Both the position numbers and the translations under genes were made by a program. Of a DNA stretch of 64,000 bases, positions 45,301 to 56,320 are shown one piece after another (within the stretch, counting starts at the first letter, position 1; every line of letters begins with the position of its first letter). The DNA is from Grifola frondosa (taxonomy: Eukaryota > Basidiomycota > Agaricomycetes > Polyporales > Grifolaceae): assembly GCA_001683735.1 (NCBI GenBank), contig LUGG01000025.1, positions 1 to 64,000 of the forward strand, written 5' to 3'. Below the pieces are notes generated by a model. That model was not told the DNA's origin, did not search any database, and was given only the letters and a program-made list of their open reading frames with translations.

Positions 45301-48300
45301 TTATGCAAAGTAAGCTGTTATTGTGTCAGATAATGCCCAATCTAAATCAATATATTGTGAAGTATACTTTTGACAGGATAAACAAAAACATTTTGCAGAA
45401 AAATGTGTTAATACATTTCCTAAAATGTAATACATTACATTTGTAACAGATGCAAAAACTGGACCATAGCGTGGAAACTCTTGTGAATTTTGATTATATA
45501 ATATATCACGTAGCTGATCTCTATAATGGTTAAATAATACACTTGATGATGATACCTGTATAAGATGTTCAAAAGCATCATACAATAAATGTGTAATTAA
45601 ATTTGATGATTTCCATATGAGACGTACAGATTGAGTTAGTTTATTATATGCATTAAACAGAGCCATAAAACTTGCATCATATGCACAAGAATAATTTTCA
45701 GGTGACCAAGAACATCCAGCAACACTTAAAACTGATGTTGCAATATTTGTATCATGTTGAAACTTTTTATGTTTATGTACTTCACTAATTGAAGAGTCTG
45801 ATATATGTCTTTTTAGTGATGATAAATGTGGTTGATTTTCAGATTGATTAATTTCAATATGTGGCTTTAATTTTTTCTTTAACTCCTTAGACTCAGACTC
45901 AGCATCTGGTATTATTAATAATTTACCTGTATTAAATCCAAACTTAATTAATGTATTATATGCTAGCATTGCATGCATTTTCACTTCAGTATATAAGTCA
46001 AGAGGTAATGGTTTATTTAACTGCTCAATTGTTACTGGTTGAGTTAAGAATAAACCATTACGTGTTTGTGCTCGTGATGCTGCAACATATGCTGCAAACC
46101 CACCTTCTGCAAGATTTATGAGTACATGAGATAATGTTTTGCCTTGAGCAGCATGACCAGTTATTGCAAAAGCAGGTTGTACTAATTGCTGACTGCGAGT
46201 AACTTTGTATTGAGTGATAGTACCATCATTATTTTTAATACTAGTGGTAAATGTCCATGTTGTGGGAGATAATGGAATATAACCAAAAGGTAAATTCGAT
46301 AAAGATATTTTACTCTTGGGAAATTCAACAAGTAAACAAGTACAAATTGTTAAACCAAAGGAATCAATGTTTGTATAAATTTTTCTTATAATACCTTGAC
46401 TACCATTTGTAATTCCAAGTTCAGTTGATATATTTCGACCACGTAATATTACTGGCATACCTTCAAAATATGAAATAAATCCAGGTAATGATCCTTCTGA
46501 AGTAAATGGTGCTGTATTTAAATGTAAAAGAGCATGTCTAATATCATAAGTCATTTTTATATCTTTAATATAATCATTTGCAGCACAAACAATAAGCTTT
46601 GGTGAATTAAGTTCATGACATATCATTTCTGCCTTTTTCATATTAATTGTTTCACGTAACAAATTTGTATTCACAAGTAAAGTAGCATTCTTACTTCCAT
46701 TAAAAGACATGTTAATACCATTAGGACATTTTGGTGATTGAATAACACGTGTATTAAATAATTCAACATCTTCATATGTACATTCACGTCGACGCAGTCT
46801 GTTAATAACATTACCAAATTCTTGATCATTTTTCATTCTTTGTTGTTCAGTAAGTTCTACTACTGCATTAAGTTGTTTCCATGCTAATCGACCTAAACGT
46901 TTAGTGAGTTCATTATTATTTTGACTGGAATAATTTGAAATAGGAGTATATAATGCGGTTCCTCCAACTGGAGGATACTGATAAAAATCACCAGCAAATA
47001 TAATATTTATTCCTCCAAACCAATTATCAGATTGTTCTTTTGCAAAGCGTAATGCATGATCAATTTCAGCAAGTAATTGGCAACTAATAAGAGAAACTTC
47101 ATCAATAAATAAATATTCCACATTTTTCCATTCAGCACGTAAAGCAGAGCGATTTTGAACACTTACAAGTACAGAATAATCTTCATCACTATCACCAGGA
47201 TTACGATTACCTTTACCTTTATGCTTTGATTGTATTTTTAGTCCAAGACCTTTATGAACTGTCATGCCTTCAATTGATGATGCAGCAGATCCTGTGGATG
47301 CTAATAAGCGAATTTTATGCAAAGAATTATAATGATACATAAGTTCTTGTAATGCTTTAATTACATGAGTTTTTCCTGTTCCACCTGGGCCTGTTAAAAG
47401 TAGTCGTAAAGGTTCTATATTATTTGAGGTTAATTTACTTGTAAAAGTTATATAATTTTGCATAAAAGTCTGTGCAACTATACGAAATGCTATCCATTGT
47501 TTTTCATTTAATGAAAATTTATTACCAATGTGTTGAATTAAATCTATTTGTGATATTGATAAATTTGAACTATTATTAGTTAATTGTGGTGCTTCAGTTA
47601 TATTTATTGCATTTTCTAGCTTTATTGATATATCAACTTCTGATATTAATTCTGTTTCTTTTATATTATTTATTGAGCCTATTTGATTTTCAGTATTTAA
47701 TATATTATGACGTGCTTGTTGTAAATTCTGTTCTTGCATTTTCATATCATTGTTCCATTGTTTTAATTGCTGACTTGTAATATTGAAGGCTGAAAAATCT
47801 ATTGTGGTATTATTGGTATATATACTTATATCTTCATTTAAATGTGGAGTTAACCAATTACTTTGCTGTAGTATAATTATAAGTTGTTCAATTTTAAAAT
47901 TTAATAATGTTTTAGATTGGCTTTGTGATTGTAATACATCTTCAAAATCTATATTAATATGATTTAAATTTAATGCTGAAGAGATAGATTTAGTTAATTC
48001 CCGTGATTCAGACATTAAAGCAGCCTGCTTTTTTAAGCGTTCACTATCACGTTGATCCTCACATTCATACATTGCTTTCCGATTATTCATAATTTGATGT
48101 GATTCAGGTGAAAAATCAAAGGCCATAAATTCCTTCTTTAAATCATTGGTAGTAACAAGAGGGTTATCACAACTAAATGGTTTAAAATGAGCTAATATAA
48201 ATAAATAATAATAATCACCTGCTGACTGACGAGGAATTGACATGCCTATTACTTTAGGAACCAATTCCTTTTTACCTTCACCACGACTTTCATTTGTATG

Positions 48301-48879
48301 CTCTACTAAGATATGTGTATTATATAATTTATGTGCAGGTTTTAAATTATATCTGCATCTAACACCAAGTCGCTCATTTGCTGTATATTTATTTCTTTGT
48401 GATGCAATAGTTTCAAGACGAAAGTTTTTGCAAAAATTATAAAAGGTGACATTTTTTAAATTTTCAGATCTATATATATAATCATGAACTTGATTTGTCT
48501 CAATAAGATTGCCTTCATGATTTATAGCAATATTCAATGTACATTGTTCAATGTCCTTGTCATGTTCATTATCATCTTGAATTTCTAATTTATCTTGAAT
48601 TTGTGGATGCTTCACTTTATATTTGTCTGTAAGATATGACATGAGTAAGCAGGACAACATAGGAATTGTTTGATGTGAAGGCATTCCATCACTATGACCT
48701 CGCAGATAATGAGCAGCTTGTTGTGCATGAATTTGTTGTTGCCGTGAAAATTGTGAAAGACATTTATGGAGTAAGGTTTTTGCTGCTTGAAGTGGTGTTT
48801 GCTCTGTAAGACTAGATTTTGGAATTTTAGCAACAGCTCGTGATAATAGTGATAACATTTCATATGTTTTGATATCCAT
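45301..48879 (-). CDS. Helitron helicase (PIF1-like, SF1B) and Cys-box of peptidase module
   Basis: 1192 codons open without a slip, directly continuing the Rep frame. Walker A GPGGTGKTHVIKAL at about residue 496, then ASTGSAASSIEGMTVHKGLG, Walker B FIDEVSLIS, FAGDFYQYPPVGG (motif III), ELTEQQRM, and C-terminal helicase motifs LPGFISYFEGMPVILRGRNI, FAITGHAAQGKTLSHVLI and AYVAASRAQTRNGLFL. The order is that of Helitron/PIF1 helicases, which unwind the displaced strand during rolling-circle transposition. After a basic linker (KELKKKLKPHIEIN) comes CSWSPENYSCAYDASFMALF near residue 1060, resembling the Cys box of ubiquitin-specific proteases. Codon use is strongly AT-biased, unlike the host genes. 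Confidence 0.93.
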   Translation of the reverse strand: MDIKTYEMLSLLSRAVAKIPKSSLTEQTPLQAAKTLLHKCLSQFSRQQQIHAQQAAHYLRGHSDGMPSHQTIPMLSCLLMSYLTDKYKVKHPQIQDKLEIQDDNEHDKDIEQCTLNIAINHEGNLIETNQVHDYIYRSENLKNVTFYNFCKNFRLETIASQRNKYTANERLGVRCRYNLKPAHKLYNTHILVEHTNESRGEGKKELVPKVIGMSIPRQSAGDYYYLFILAHFKPFSCDNPLVTTNDLKKEFMAFDFSPESHQIMNNRKAMYECEDQRDSERLKKQAALMSESRELTKSISSALNLNHINIDFEDVLQSQSQSKTLLNFKIEQLIIILQQSNWLTPHLNEDISIYTNNTTIDFSAFNITSQQLKQWNNDMKMQEQNLQQARHNILNTENQIGSINNIKETELISEVDISIKLENAINITEAPQLTNNSSNLSISQIDLIQHIGNKFSLNEKQWIAFRIVAQTFMQNYITFTSKLTSNNIEPLRLLLTGPGGTGKTHVIKALQELMYHYNSLHKIRLLASTGSAASSIEGMTVHKGLGLKIQSKHKGKGNRNPGDSDEDYSVLVSVQNRSALRAEWKNVEYLFIDEVSLISCQLLAEIDHALRFAKEQSDNWFGGINIIFAGDFYQYPPVGGTALYTPISNYSSQNNNELTKRLGRLAWKQLNAVVELTEQQRMKNDQEFGNVINRLRRRECTYEDVELFNTRVIQSPKCPNGINMSFNGSKNATLLVNTNLLRETINMKKAEMICHELNSPKLIVCAANDYIKDIKMTYDIRHALLHLNTAPFTSEGSLPGFISYFEGMPVILRGRNISTELGITNGSQGIIRKIYTNIDSFGLTICTCLLVEFPKSKISLSNLPFGYIPLSPTTWTFTTSIKNNDGTITQYKVTRSQQLVQPAFAITGHAAQGKTLSHVLINLAEGGFAAYVAASRAQTRNGLFLTQPVTIEQLNKPLPLDLYTEVKMHAMLAYNTLIKFGFNTGKLLIIPDAESESKELKKKLKPHIEINQSENQPHLSSLKRHISDSSISEVHKHKKFQHDTNIATSVLSVAGCSWSPENYSCAYDASFMALFNAYNKLTQSVRLIWKSSNLITHLLYDAFEHLIQVSSSSVLFNHYRDQLRDILYNQNSQEFPRYGPVFASVTNVMYYILGNVLTHFSAKCFCLSCQKYTSQYIDLDWALSDTITAYFA

Positions 48880-51800
48880 TTTGGTTATATAGTCAGTAAT
48901 ATAATATATCGCAGCTTTAGCAGCTTTACCAGATAGAATACATTTAATGTCATGATTATGTCTACAAAATGTTAATATATATGGATTAAAATAATTTACA
49001 TTTTCATCTAAACACTTTAAAAATATTGAATTAGTTTTTACATCAAAATATGAAACTGGAATAAGCTCATGTGGAAACTGAAATCGGCATTTACCTTCAT
49101 TATGATATTTTTCACAAACCTTTCTATGTGTATGACGCTGTAAAGCTTCTCCACACTTTTTTATTTTTCTGAAGTGTTATATGCCACTCACTCATTTTAT
49201 CTTTCGATGAATTACATGATGGAGGACATGGTGGTCGTTCAATACGTGGATCATAATCTTTGTCAATTTCAATATCGATATCAGGCAAATTATGACATAT
49301 AACATCATCCCAATAATTAAAAAATTGTGTATTATAATCAGAATTATTCTGAAGACGCTTGTGAAGTTCTGATGGATTTAATCCTCCAAGTAGCCATAAA
49401 AGAAATGACCATGCAAAGATCCACGTTCTGTATACTCACTTGTCCCATGAAATGCACGTAGTTTACCAAGAATACCACCAAGAGGTTTTGCCTTTTGCAT
49501 ATGATAATCCCAGCCAAATAAATGCTCAAATAATGACTGAACACAAAAATCAAAAAAGTCAGCAGCAGCAACAGGATCCATTGCTAAACGTAATGCACGT
49601 TCCCTACTTGAGACTAACTGAGGATATCGTTTTGTAAGGTCCACAGTAGTATCACCAAACATTACTTGAAAAATTGGATTATGAGCAGGGGAAGGATTTA
49701 TAGTTAAAAATATATGTGGAAGGCCAAAATATCCACAATAGCTACGAATTTCATTACGAATGCTTATTTTGGAAGCTTCAGATCCTGGTATTTTACCAGC
49801 AATTGTATTAACATGCTTTAGAAGATTAAGAGCCTCACGCTGCTCTATATTTAGATCACTATATTTTCCTTCTTCTTCTAAATGTGTTGCTACAGATTTT
49901 AATATATCAGGAGAAATTTTGACCAGTTTCTTGGCAATAGATTCAAAATATGAATGTTGTACTGTAAAATGAGTGTGCAAATGAGCTGTGCGTCTTTGAA
50001 TAATATTTAAAGCAACAAATAAGTATGAATGATGATAACGAAATTTATAATTACTAATATCTAAATAATAATTAGCCTGCTCTTGAAAAGAAATATGTGT
50101 ACATCGTGTATGATCATCAAATCCACCAATTCCATAAGGAAATAAAGTTGGATACATGCCAGGAAATAAATCTGGATTATTATATTCAGAAACTGGCTCT
50201 AAACCATGATGTATAATTAAATCAGGTAATTTATCAGATGAACTTACCAAATTATGTAAAGCTGATGCAGTGAAAGCACGTCCACTAATTTTATCACCCT
50301 CTGGATCAGATACCCCCATTTTTTCCAATAAAATAGTTGACTGATACTCATTTTCAGAATTAGTAGTATTTATTAATTCAGCTGGATGTTCTGTAAATCC
50401 TGCAGTTTCCTCTTTAAATGTATTAAGTGCATCCATTGAGTTATCATATATGATATGCTTTTGAATATCAGGTAATAGATTATCTTCTGGATATAAATCA
50501 AGGATTGAAAAATCATATGTAAGATATTTATATAATTGATTATGTGTTCGAAGCCAAATTAAAAATGCACATATTTTTTGCTTTCTAACTCTAAATAAGT
50601 TATGCATATGTTTGGGATTAAATTTTTCAGGACCAATAAAAACTACACTAAGCATATTATTAATATCAGCTGGTGTGCGAGGTAATACATTGGCTGTTGA
50701 TATAATATTCATATCATGAGCACAAACATTACCATGATAAACTTTAGACTGGCCTGGATCAGATGACTGATATAACCGAGTCACATGAGCTGTTGTATGA
50801 TATTTGGCACATATCATTTCTTCAACGCATGTTAAATCATTAAATTGCTGAGGAAGGTGACCACAATATAATTTATTTGCAAGAGCAAATCGCGGCATTG
50901 ATTTTCTTTTAAGAGCATTTAAACAATCTTTACAAATATTAATTTTGGAAATATTAGCTGAAATATATTGTATTCCATGGTTATCAAGCATTAAACCATC
51001 CAAATTATTATGTCCAAATGTAAATTCAGATGAACATTGCATCACTATACAATGTTGAATAATAAATGGATCAATAATTTGAAGTATACTTAAATCAATA
51101 CTCCCATTTTCAATTAATGCAATATCTAATTCTGTCACATTAATTTTATGACTTTGCCTTGAACACACTGCACATATCAATGGTAAATGCCACTGAGTGG
51201 CATTATAGTAATCTTGTAAGCATTGCAAAATAATATCTTCTGGAATTTTTGTTGGCCAAGTAGCAATATATTGCTTGTTAGATGCATTTATATTATTTAT
51301 ACCTTGTTGTTTTTCTTCATAACGTTTCATTTTTGCCTTCTTATTTGTATCAATATATGGATTGAATATCTCATGGATTAAATCTGTATCATAACAAACC
51401 ATAAGACAAATTTTCATAAGTTCAAAACGAGGTTTAGTGATATCTTTTAAAGCAATATGTGGACAAAGAGCAAACAGAAATTTAAAGAATGTAGCTGATG
51501 TCATATGCATAACAACAGATGTTAAATCTCTAAAATGAGCTATAATATGTTCATATCTAGTCTTTTTATTTTGTGGTAATTGCTGAGAAATATGTTGCTT
51601 GAATTATATTTGTTGGTAGACGTTGTAGTCTATACTGAAGAATCGAGTTTGATATTTCAAGATCAAACACCTTTCCTTTAGGTTTTGGTGAAATAACTTC
51701 TGGAGGTGTACGCAGGGCACATGCAACAGAGCTTCCAAAATATTCAATGTAATAGTCCACAAACATAATATACCGAAAGTTTTCTGTGTTTTTTATATGC

Positions 51801-52069
51801 TGGCTTAATTCTATATTTGACAAAATGCTTAACTGTGCACGTGACTTTATAAATTCTGCTAATATACTGTCAGCTAATAAAGCTTTGGTGCGAAGACTAT
51901 GAGCCAAAGTACCTTGAAATGATTTGATACCTTTACATAGTATATTTCTTGGTAGCTTTATGAGCTGTGTAATATAATACTCATCTGAATAATAAAACCA
52001 ACATGGATTTGACATCAATACATTAGTAGCTTCAACAGGGATACTATGAGATATATCAGACACAGACAT
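48880..52069 (-). CDS. Helitron N-terminal region and Rep (HUH) endonuclease
   Basis: Starts MSVSDISHSIPVEATNVLMS at 52069; the first block includes ALRTPPEVISPKPKGKVFDL and YRLQRLPTNIIQ. After a slip near 51600: TRYEHIIAHFRDLTSVVMHM, TSATFFKFLFALCPHIALKD, a Cys pair (ICAVCSRQ) as in DUF6570-type regions, and NPDLFPGMYPTLFPYGIGGF. The Rep core has GLPHIFLTINPSPAHNP, the HUH motif GSLHGHFF near 49405 and, after slips near 49378 and 49155, CRFQFPHELIPVSYF and KAAIYYITDYITK, whose Tyr pair provides the catalytic residues. Rep nicks the donor strand and joins it to the target. The frame breaks lie in T or A runs and are probably errors. Confidence 0.88.
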
Positions 52070-52153
52070 TACTATAAATCAATAGCTAAACTGGTTTACA
52101 CAGATCAAGTATCTTTAAAGATAAGATAAAGAAATGGAGGGCTAAATTCAAGA

Positions 52154-52257
52154 GTGCTAAGGCACAAGAGTAGAAAGTGCTAAGGCACAAGAGTAAAAAG
52201 TGCTAAGGCACAAATGTATGAAGTGCTAAGGCACAGGTTGAGACAAAGTCTAAGGCT
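52154..52257. repeat. Four to five 23-bp iterons upstream of the Helitron gene
   Basis: The core GTGCTAAGGCAC starts at 52154, 52177, 52200 and 52223, exactly 23 bp apart, and a degenerate fifth core (GTCTAAGGCTTG) lies near 52248. Each core has inverted arms GTGC/GCAC. They lie 85-190 bp upstream of the Rep start, that is, in the 5' part of the element. Confidence 0.85.
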
Positions 52258-52260
52258 TGA

Positions 52261-53499
52261 ACAACAGAGAACAAACTAATAAAACAAGTCAGAACACTGG
52301 TTGTCACTGAGTTTTCAGACTGACACACCTAGTAGCAAGATAGCCTGCTGATCACACAAGATCACACAGTGATAACTACAGCTGACTATAACAGTAGTCA
52401 CAATGGCATTAGCAGCAGTTGAGGATAAGATATGAAGAATTAAGACACACTTGGTAGTTCGAGAAAACACCGGGGTAGTTGAGGAACTAAATCATCACAT
52501 CAGAGCAAGACCACATCAATATTATAGAACACACCACATGTAACTGAACTCACAATGTTTAGAAGTGATTTGATTGACACAGTAGCAGACACAGAGAGAA
52601 GCCGAAGATGCAGTGTGTGGATGATGTGGGTGATAACAACAACGACAACGACAATGACAACGCAGCAGCGCCAAGTGACGATGAGGTGGCAACATTTTAT
52701 TTATTGATATTTATTTATGCCAATTCCCAGGCACCGCAGTTCGCAGAGAGCCTTGCGAATGTGCATGGACAAAACCCTCCTCCTGATCGGAGTCGGGGAC
52801 GTTACGATTCGGAGCCCTAGATCACACCTGGCTAGCCCAGCTCTGAAACCGCTTGCTCAACAGCGCTCAAGTGCACCAGTCAACGGGTAGATTGGTATGA
52901 TGGGAATTATGATTGATCATAGCCCTCTCACCAACTTCTGAAGCCATAGTAGAATAATGTCGCCTTTAGAGTAGAGCAAAATAAGCTATGATAATACGTA
53001 TACAAGTGCCAAGGTGCATGAAAGTGAGGGAGTTATTGGGGAGTCAATCAATGTTGAATCTTTGTATACTCTTGAGCCTAAGGTTGAAGGGGATCGTTAA
53101 GTACCATCGTCGGCGTTGGCCGATACATGTCAGCGTGATCGACAGCACTGCGTAGTTACAAGTTCGCCTTAGTTTGTTCGCAGACCTACGTTCTTTTTCT
53201 TGCTTTGCAGGTTCCTTCAATATCCGGCTGTCGCATTCAGATCGTATCTTTCTCACTAGCTACTACTCCGAGTCAGAACGGATGGTGCAATTACTCTGTA
53301 TATAATGGTGAACTGACCCTTTCCCGTAAGGCGTAAGATTTTATTGATCAGTGGCTCTGAGCCATAGGTTTATAGATGCTGCTAACCACTCAAAGTTGAC
53401 GTCGAATATCGTTCGGTTGCGTTTCAGTGCAACTAATGGAACCTTCTACGCTAGCGCGAATTCGCGTACGGAGGGATGCACGTAATTTGCCGGAGTTGC
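52261..53499. other. No convincing gene
   Basis: Contains an AAC/GAC-rich simple repeat at 52625-52665 (encoding an Asn/Asp run in the frame from 52608) and other short frames without family resemblance. The 5' end of the Helitron may lie in here. 53385-53490 resembles 15832-15930 in direct orientation. Confidence 0.4.
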
Positions 53500-53510
53500 C
53501 ATGCCGGACG

Positions 53511-53830
53511 CAGTCGTATGCATCTACATGAATACGGATGCTCTTGATCAAGTTTCCCGCCTTATTTGTGGTTAATCCCGTCCATCGCACATACTGCGCC
53601 GTCAATCAACGAAACGCGTGTTGTTTTTGCGTAACAAGACGTCGTGCAACAGTACTGTAAGAACGATCCTCTGCCGGCAAGTAAGTCATCTCCACTGCTC
53701 TTATAAACGTTTATCTAATAAATATTTGTCTGGCCTGTCTTCTATCTGTCTAGATAAGCTCTCGGAAGCATGCTTGAGAGCGCCACAGCCAATGGGGACG
53801 ACCTCGGACAGTTTTTCATGACTTGATGGG
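53511..53830 (+). pseudogene. Degenerate copy of the small gene at 15.4-15.7 kb
   Basis: Begins MPDAVVCIYMNTDALDQVSR but meets a stop after LICG. The downstream exon (SEACLRAPQPMGTTSDSFS) and the splice sites are still visible. Confidence 0.6.
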
Positions 53831-54023
53831 AAAACTATTGATCAGCTTTCATGCCCGTTTTCTTTGTGAGCATATACTCTGAGCCTACAACGATGCCGTA
53901 TATCGTCCGTACGCCGTCGGCAACCGCAGGATGTTCGAGCGCTAGAACATGTGTACTTGTGGTCTGTCGTTGTGGATCCGCATAAATACCCATGTCGCGC
54001 AGAGGCAGTCCATAACACTTCCC

Positions 54024-56113
54024 ATGACAGCTTCATCGAAACATATTGTGGCGTTCTCTTACGATGTTTGGGGTGAGCAGGTTTTGCCTGATACTGGGTA
54101 CTTTGCTGATAATTGAGGGACGTGGCTACAGGACATTCGCGACCAACACATTGGTGGCGCAGATGGTCAGGCTGCGGGTGATTGTGGTCACCTTCCTCAC
54201 GACGGCCGCACTTTACGATCGCATCAAGTCTGAGATATCGCGAAGCTTTGAGCCAAACGAAGAGCATCTCCTCGATCGCATTAGGTGGGGCACTGACGTT
54301 GTCCTGCTATGTCTTCAATGTGGCTTACAAGTCATCAGGGTGATCGCGCTGCAGAAGAACCTTCAAGACCACTTTGGCGGAGACACTCTTGACACTGCAT
54401 TTGAAGACGCATACAGCAAGCTCATTTCGGAGGAGCCACTGACATGCGTGAAGACCGGTACTTCGTACGACTCCGTTCGCAGCCCTGATGCAGCCATCGT
54501 GGACGTAAGTTCCTGCCAGTTTGTTACTTGATTGATCGAATAAGTCTCTATCATATTATTACAGTTTTTCGCTATCGTTCCATTCAATGCGGCCAAAAAA
54601 CTCAACAGAAAGTCAGCGAAGGTATTCGCTTGGGTACCAGGCGCGACCAACATCCTATTTTACTTTTCGGTATTGGCCCTAGTGGCGAGGAGAGAAGGAA
54701 CCTCCGTGCGAAAGTGGAGGCCGAGGTCAAACGGTCCGGAAGACCTTTCAATTTGGTCGCCACGGAGGTAGGTTGTGTGCTATGCTGTCAGCATTGGGTG
54801 ATCCATGTTTGTTTCCAGGTTCTCTTTGGCAGTGATGGATCGGTCGTCCGCATTCCTGGACTGCCGCCTATGTATGACCACGAATACAACCCGCAAGACG
54901 TAAGTTATCTCTCTATATCTGCGTTCAAGCCGTTCAATGTTTCCTGCTGTAGTTCACGTTCTCCGAAGATCTCGGTGCGAAGATACTGCTTATGACCTAC
55001 GAGTAAGTTCTCTACTTCCTCTGGACGTTGTGGTTCTGACTCCATGTACCAGCACGCTCGAAGCATCCGATGGAGTCCCTCTGCTTAGCGCGGAGGCGTA
55101 CGAACCAGAATGCGTCGCCGCCGTCAGGGAATGGTTCGCGCAGACCTCCCGCAGCGTCACCGTTTGCGGACCGCTGCTGCCCTCTGGGAAGAATGCTGCC
55201 GCTCACGAGAAGCAGCAGTCGAGCGAAGGCAACGAAATCCAGAAGTTCCTGGACTCGACCCTCGAGTCCCACGGAACGCATTCGCTGCTTTATGTCCGTC
55301 GTTTGATATCGTTGAGATTCGACTTTGGCTGACATCGCTTAACTCTCGCAGATATCGTTCGGATCTATGTTCTGGCCTGCAAAGCCGGATGTCATATGGG
55401 CTTTCCTTGACGTTGTCATGGAGCTAAAGATCCCCTTCGTAAGTCATTCGCGACGACCGCATAGCCTCACATCCGAACTTCGACCTTTCAGATCTTGAGC
55501 CACGCATCGCCATTGGCCGTTGTACCTGAAGAGGTTTCCCAGAAGGTCCGCGAGTATGGACTTGGTTTACTCTCACCATGGACCCCACAGCAGACGATTC
55601 TCAACCACCCTGTGCGTGTCATTTATGCCATCGTATTTTGCATCGAGCCTCAAACAGATGCCTCTTTCCAGGCGACGGGCTGGTTCGTAGCCCACGGCGG
55701 CCACAACGGCGTGCTAGAGGCAACAACCGCAGGCGTGCCACAGTACGTATCCCATGTATTGGATCCTATTCACTTACAAACTCGCAACCATTAGAATATT
55801 CTGGCCCTTCGCCGCGGACCAGCCACTCAATGCCGTGCACCTCACGCACAACCTCGACGTCGCGTACGAGCTCATCGAGGTGCGCACTGGCAAGGGGCTC
55901 TTGCCGATCCTGCGTACTGGCTACACACCTGTAGGCACGCCAGAGGCCGTGCGGAACGAAGCCAAGGATGTGCTCACGAAGGCATTCGGCGAGGACGGAG
56001 AGCGCAAGCGTGCGAAGCTGCAGGCGCTGAAAAAGGCCCTCGCGGAGTCGTGGGCGGAAGATGGCCCTTCCAGGCGTGATGTCGAAGCGCTCCTTGATTC
56101 TGTCGGTGTTTGA
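54024..56113 (+). pseudogene. Second UDP-glycosyltransferase copy, broken
   Basis: Same exon layout as the 13-15 kb gene, from MTASSKHIVAFSYDVWG (54024) to SRRDVEALLDSVGV (stop 56113). Exon 2 lacks four bases (TGTG) near 54158 compared with copy A, which shifts the frame just after the first intron. A T is missing in the run before FGIGP near 54668. The GT1 signature (LLSPWTPQQTILNH, GWFVAHGGHNGVLEATTAG, FWPFAADQPLNAVHLT) is preserved, and the C-terminus is intact here, unlike in copy A. The four-base loss is not a typical sequencing error, so this copy is probably a pseudogene. Confidence 0.75.
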
Positions 56114-56237
56114 TGGATATATCTCCCGTTCGGCTTTCTTTTCCTCGCCTGGGCTCAGAAAGTAGACGATCCCCGCTCACCAGAAATACCACGTCATTGT
56201 ACAACTGCTGCACAGCACAATTATTCACACGTTATAT

Positions 56238-56320
56238 GTCATTCAAGCCAGAGAACCCTGCATAACAAGCGATGTCAGTATCAAGGCTGGATGAACCATT
56301 ATCGGTATGGACAAATCATG
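56238..56320 (-). pseudogene. Last intron and exon fragment of bleomycin hydrolase
   Basis: The minus strand reads CCCCATG/ATTTGTCC..., then TTATGCAG/GGTTCTCTGGCTTGA, matching the end of the gene at 12.9 kb (GTTTGT donor, GSLA stop). Only this terminal piece was copied, which shows the direction of the duplication. The donor GT has become AT here. Confidence 0.85.

Larger units (their letters stand above)
44843..52260 (-). mobile_element. Autonomous Helitron (rolling-circle transposon)
   Basis: A 7.4-kb, very AT-rich block on the minus strand encoding an N-terminal family region, an HUH Rep endonuclease, a PIF1-like helicase and a peptidase-like C-terminus. Helitrons transpose by rolling-circle copying, with a 5'-TC end and a 3' hairpin plus CTRR; I could not place these ends with confidence. 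The given limits are therefore those of the coding region plus the iterons. Frame slips occur near 51600, 49378, 49155 and 45300. Confidence 0.85.
53500..56320 (-). repeat. Segmental duplication, copy B (inverted partner of 12.9-15.8 kb)
   Basis: Carries, in reverse order and orientation, the small unknown gene, the glycosyltransferase and the last intron plus exon of bleomycin hydrolase. Similarity ends sharply at about 56320, within that gene's last intron/exon border (ACCCCATG). The copies differ by scattered substitutions and several indels, so the event is not recent, unlike the Gypsy insertion. Confidence 0.9.

Noticed and set aside
49150..49400. Helitron Rep interpreted as inactivated by two frameshifts
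   Set aside because: Both are in T or A runs within an otherwise long open reading frame; not counted as true breaks without read support.
52608..52820. 70-codon frame starting MQCVDDVGDN
   Set aside because: Its Asn/Asp run stems from a simple AAC/GAC repeat; no other support.
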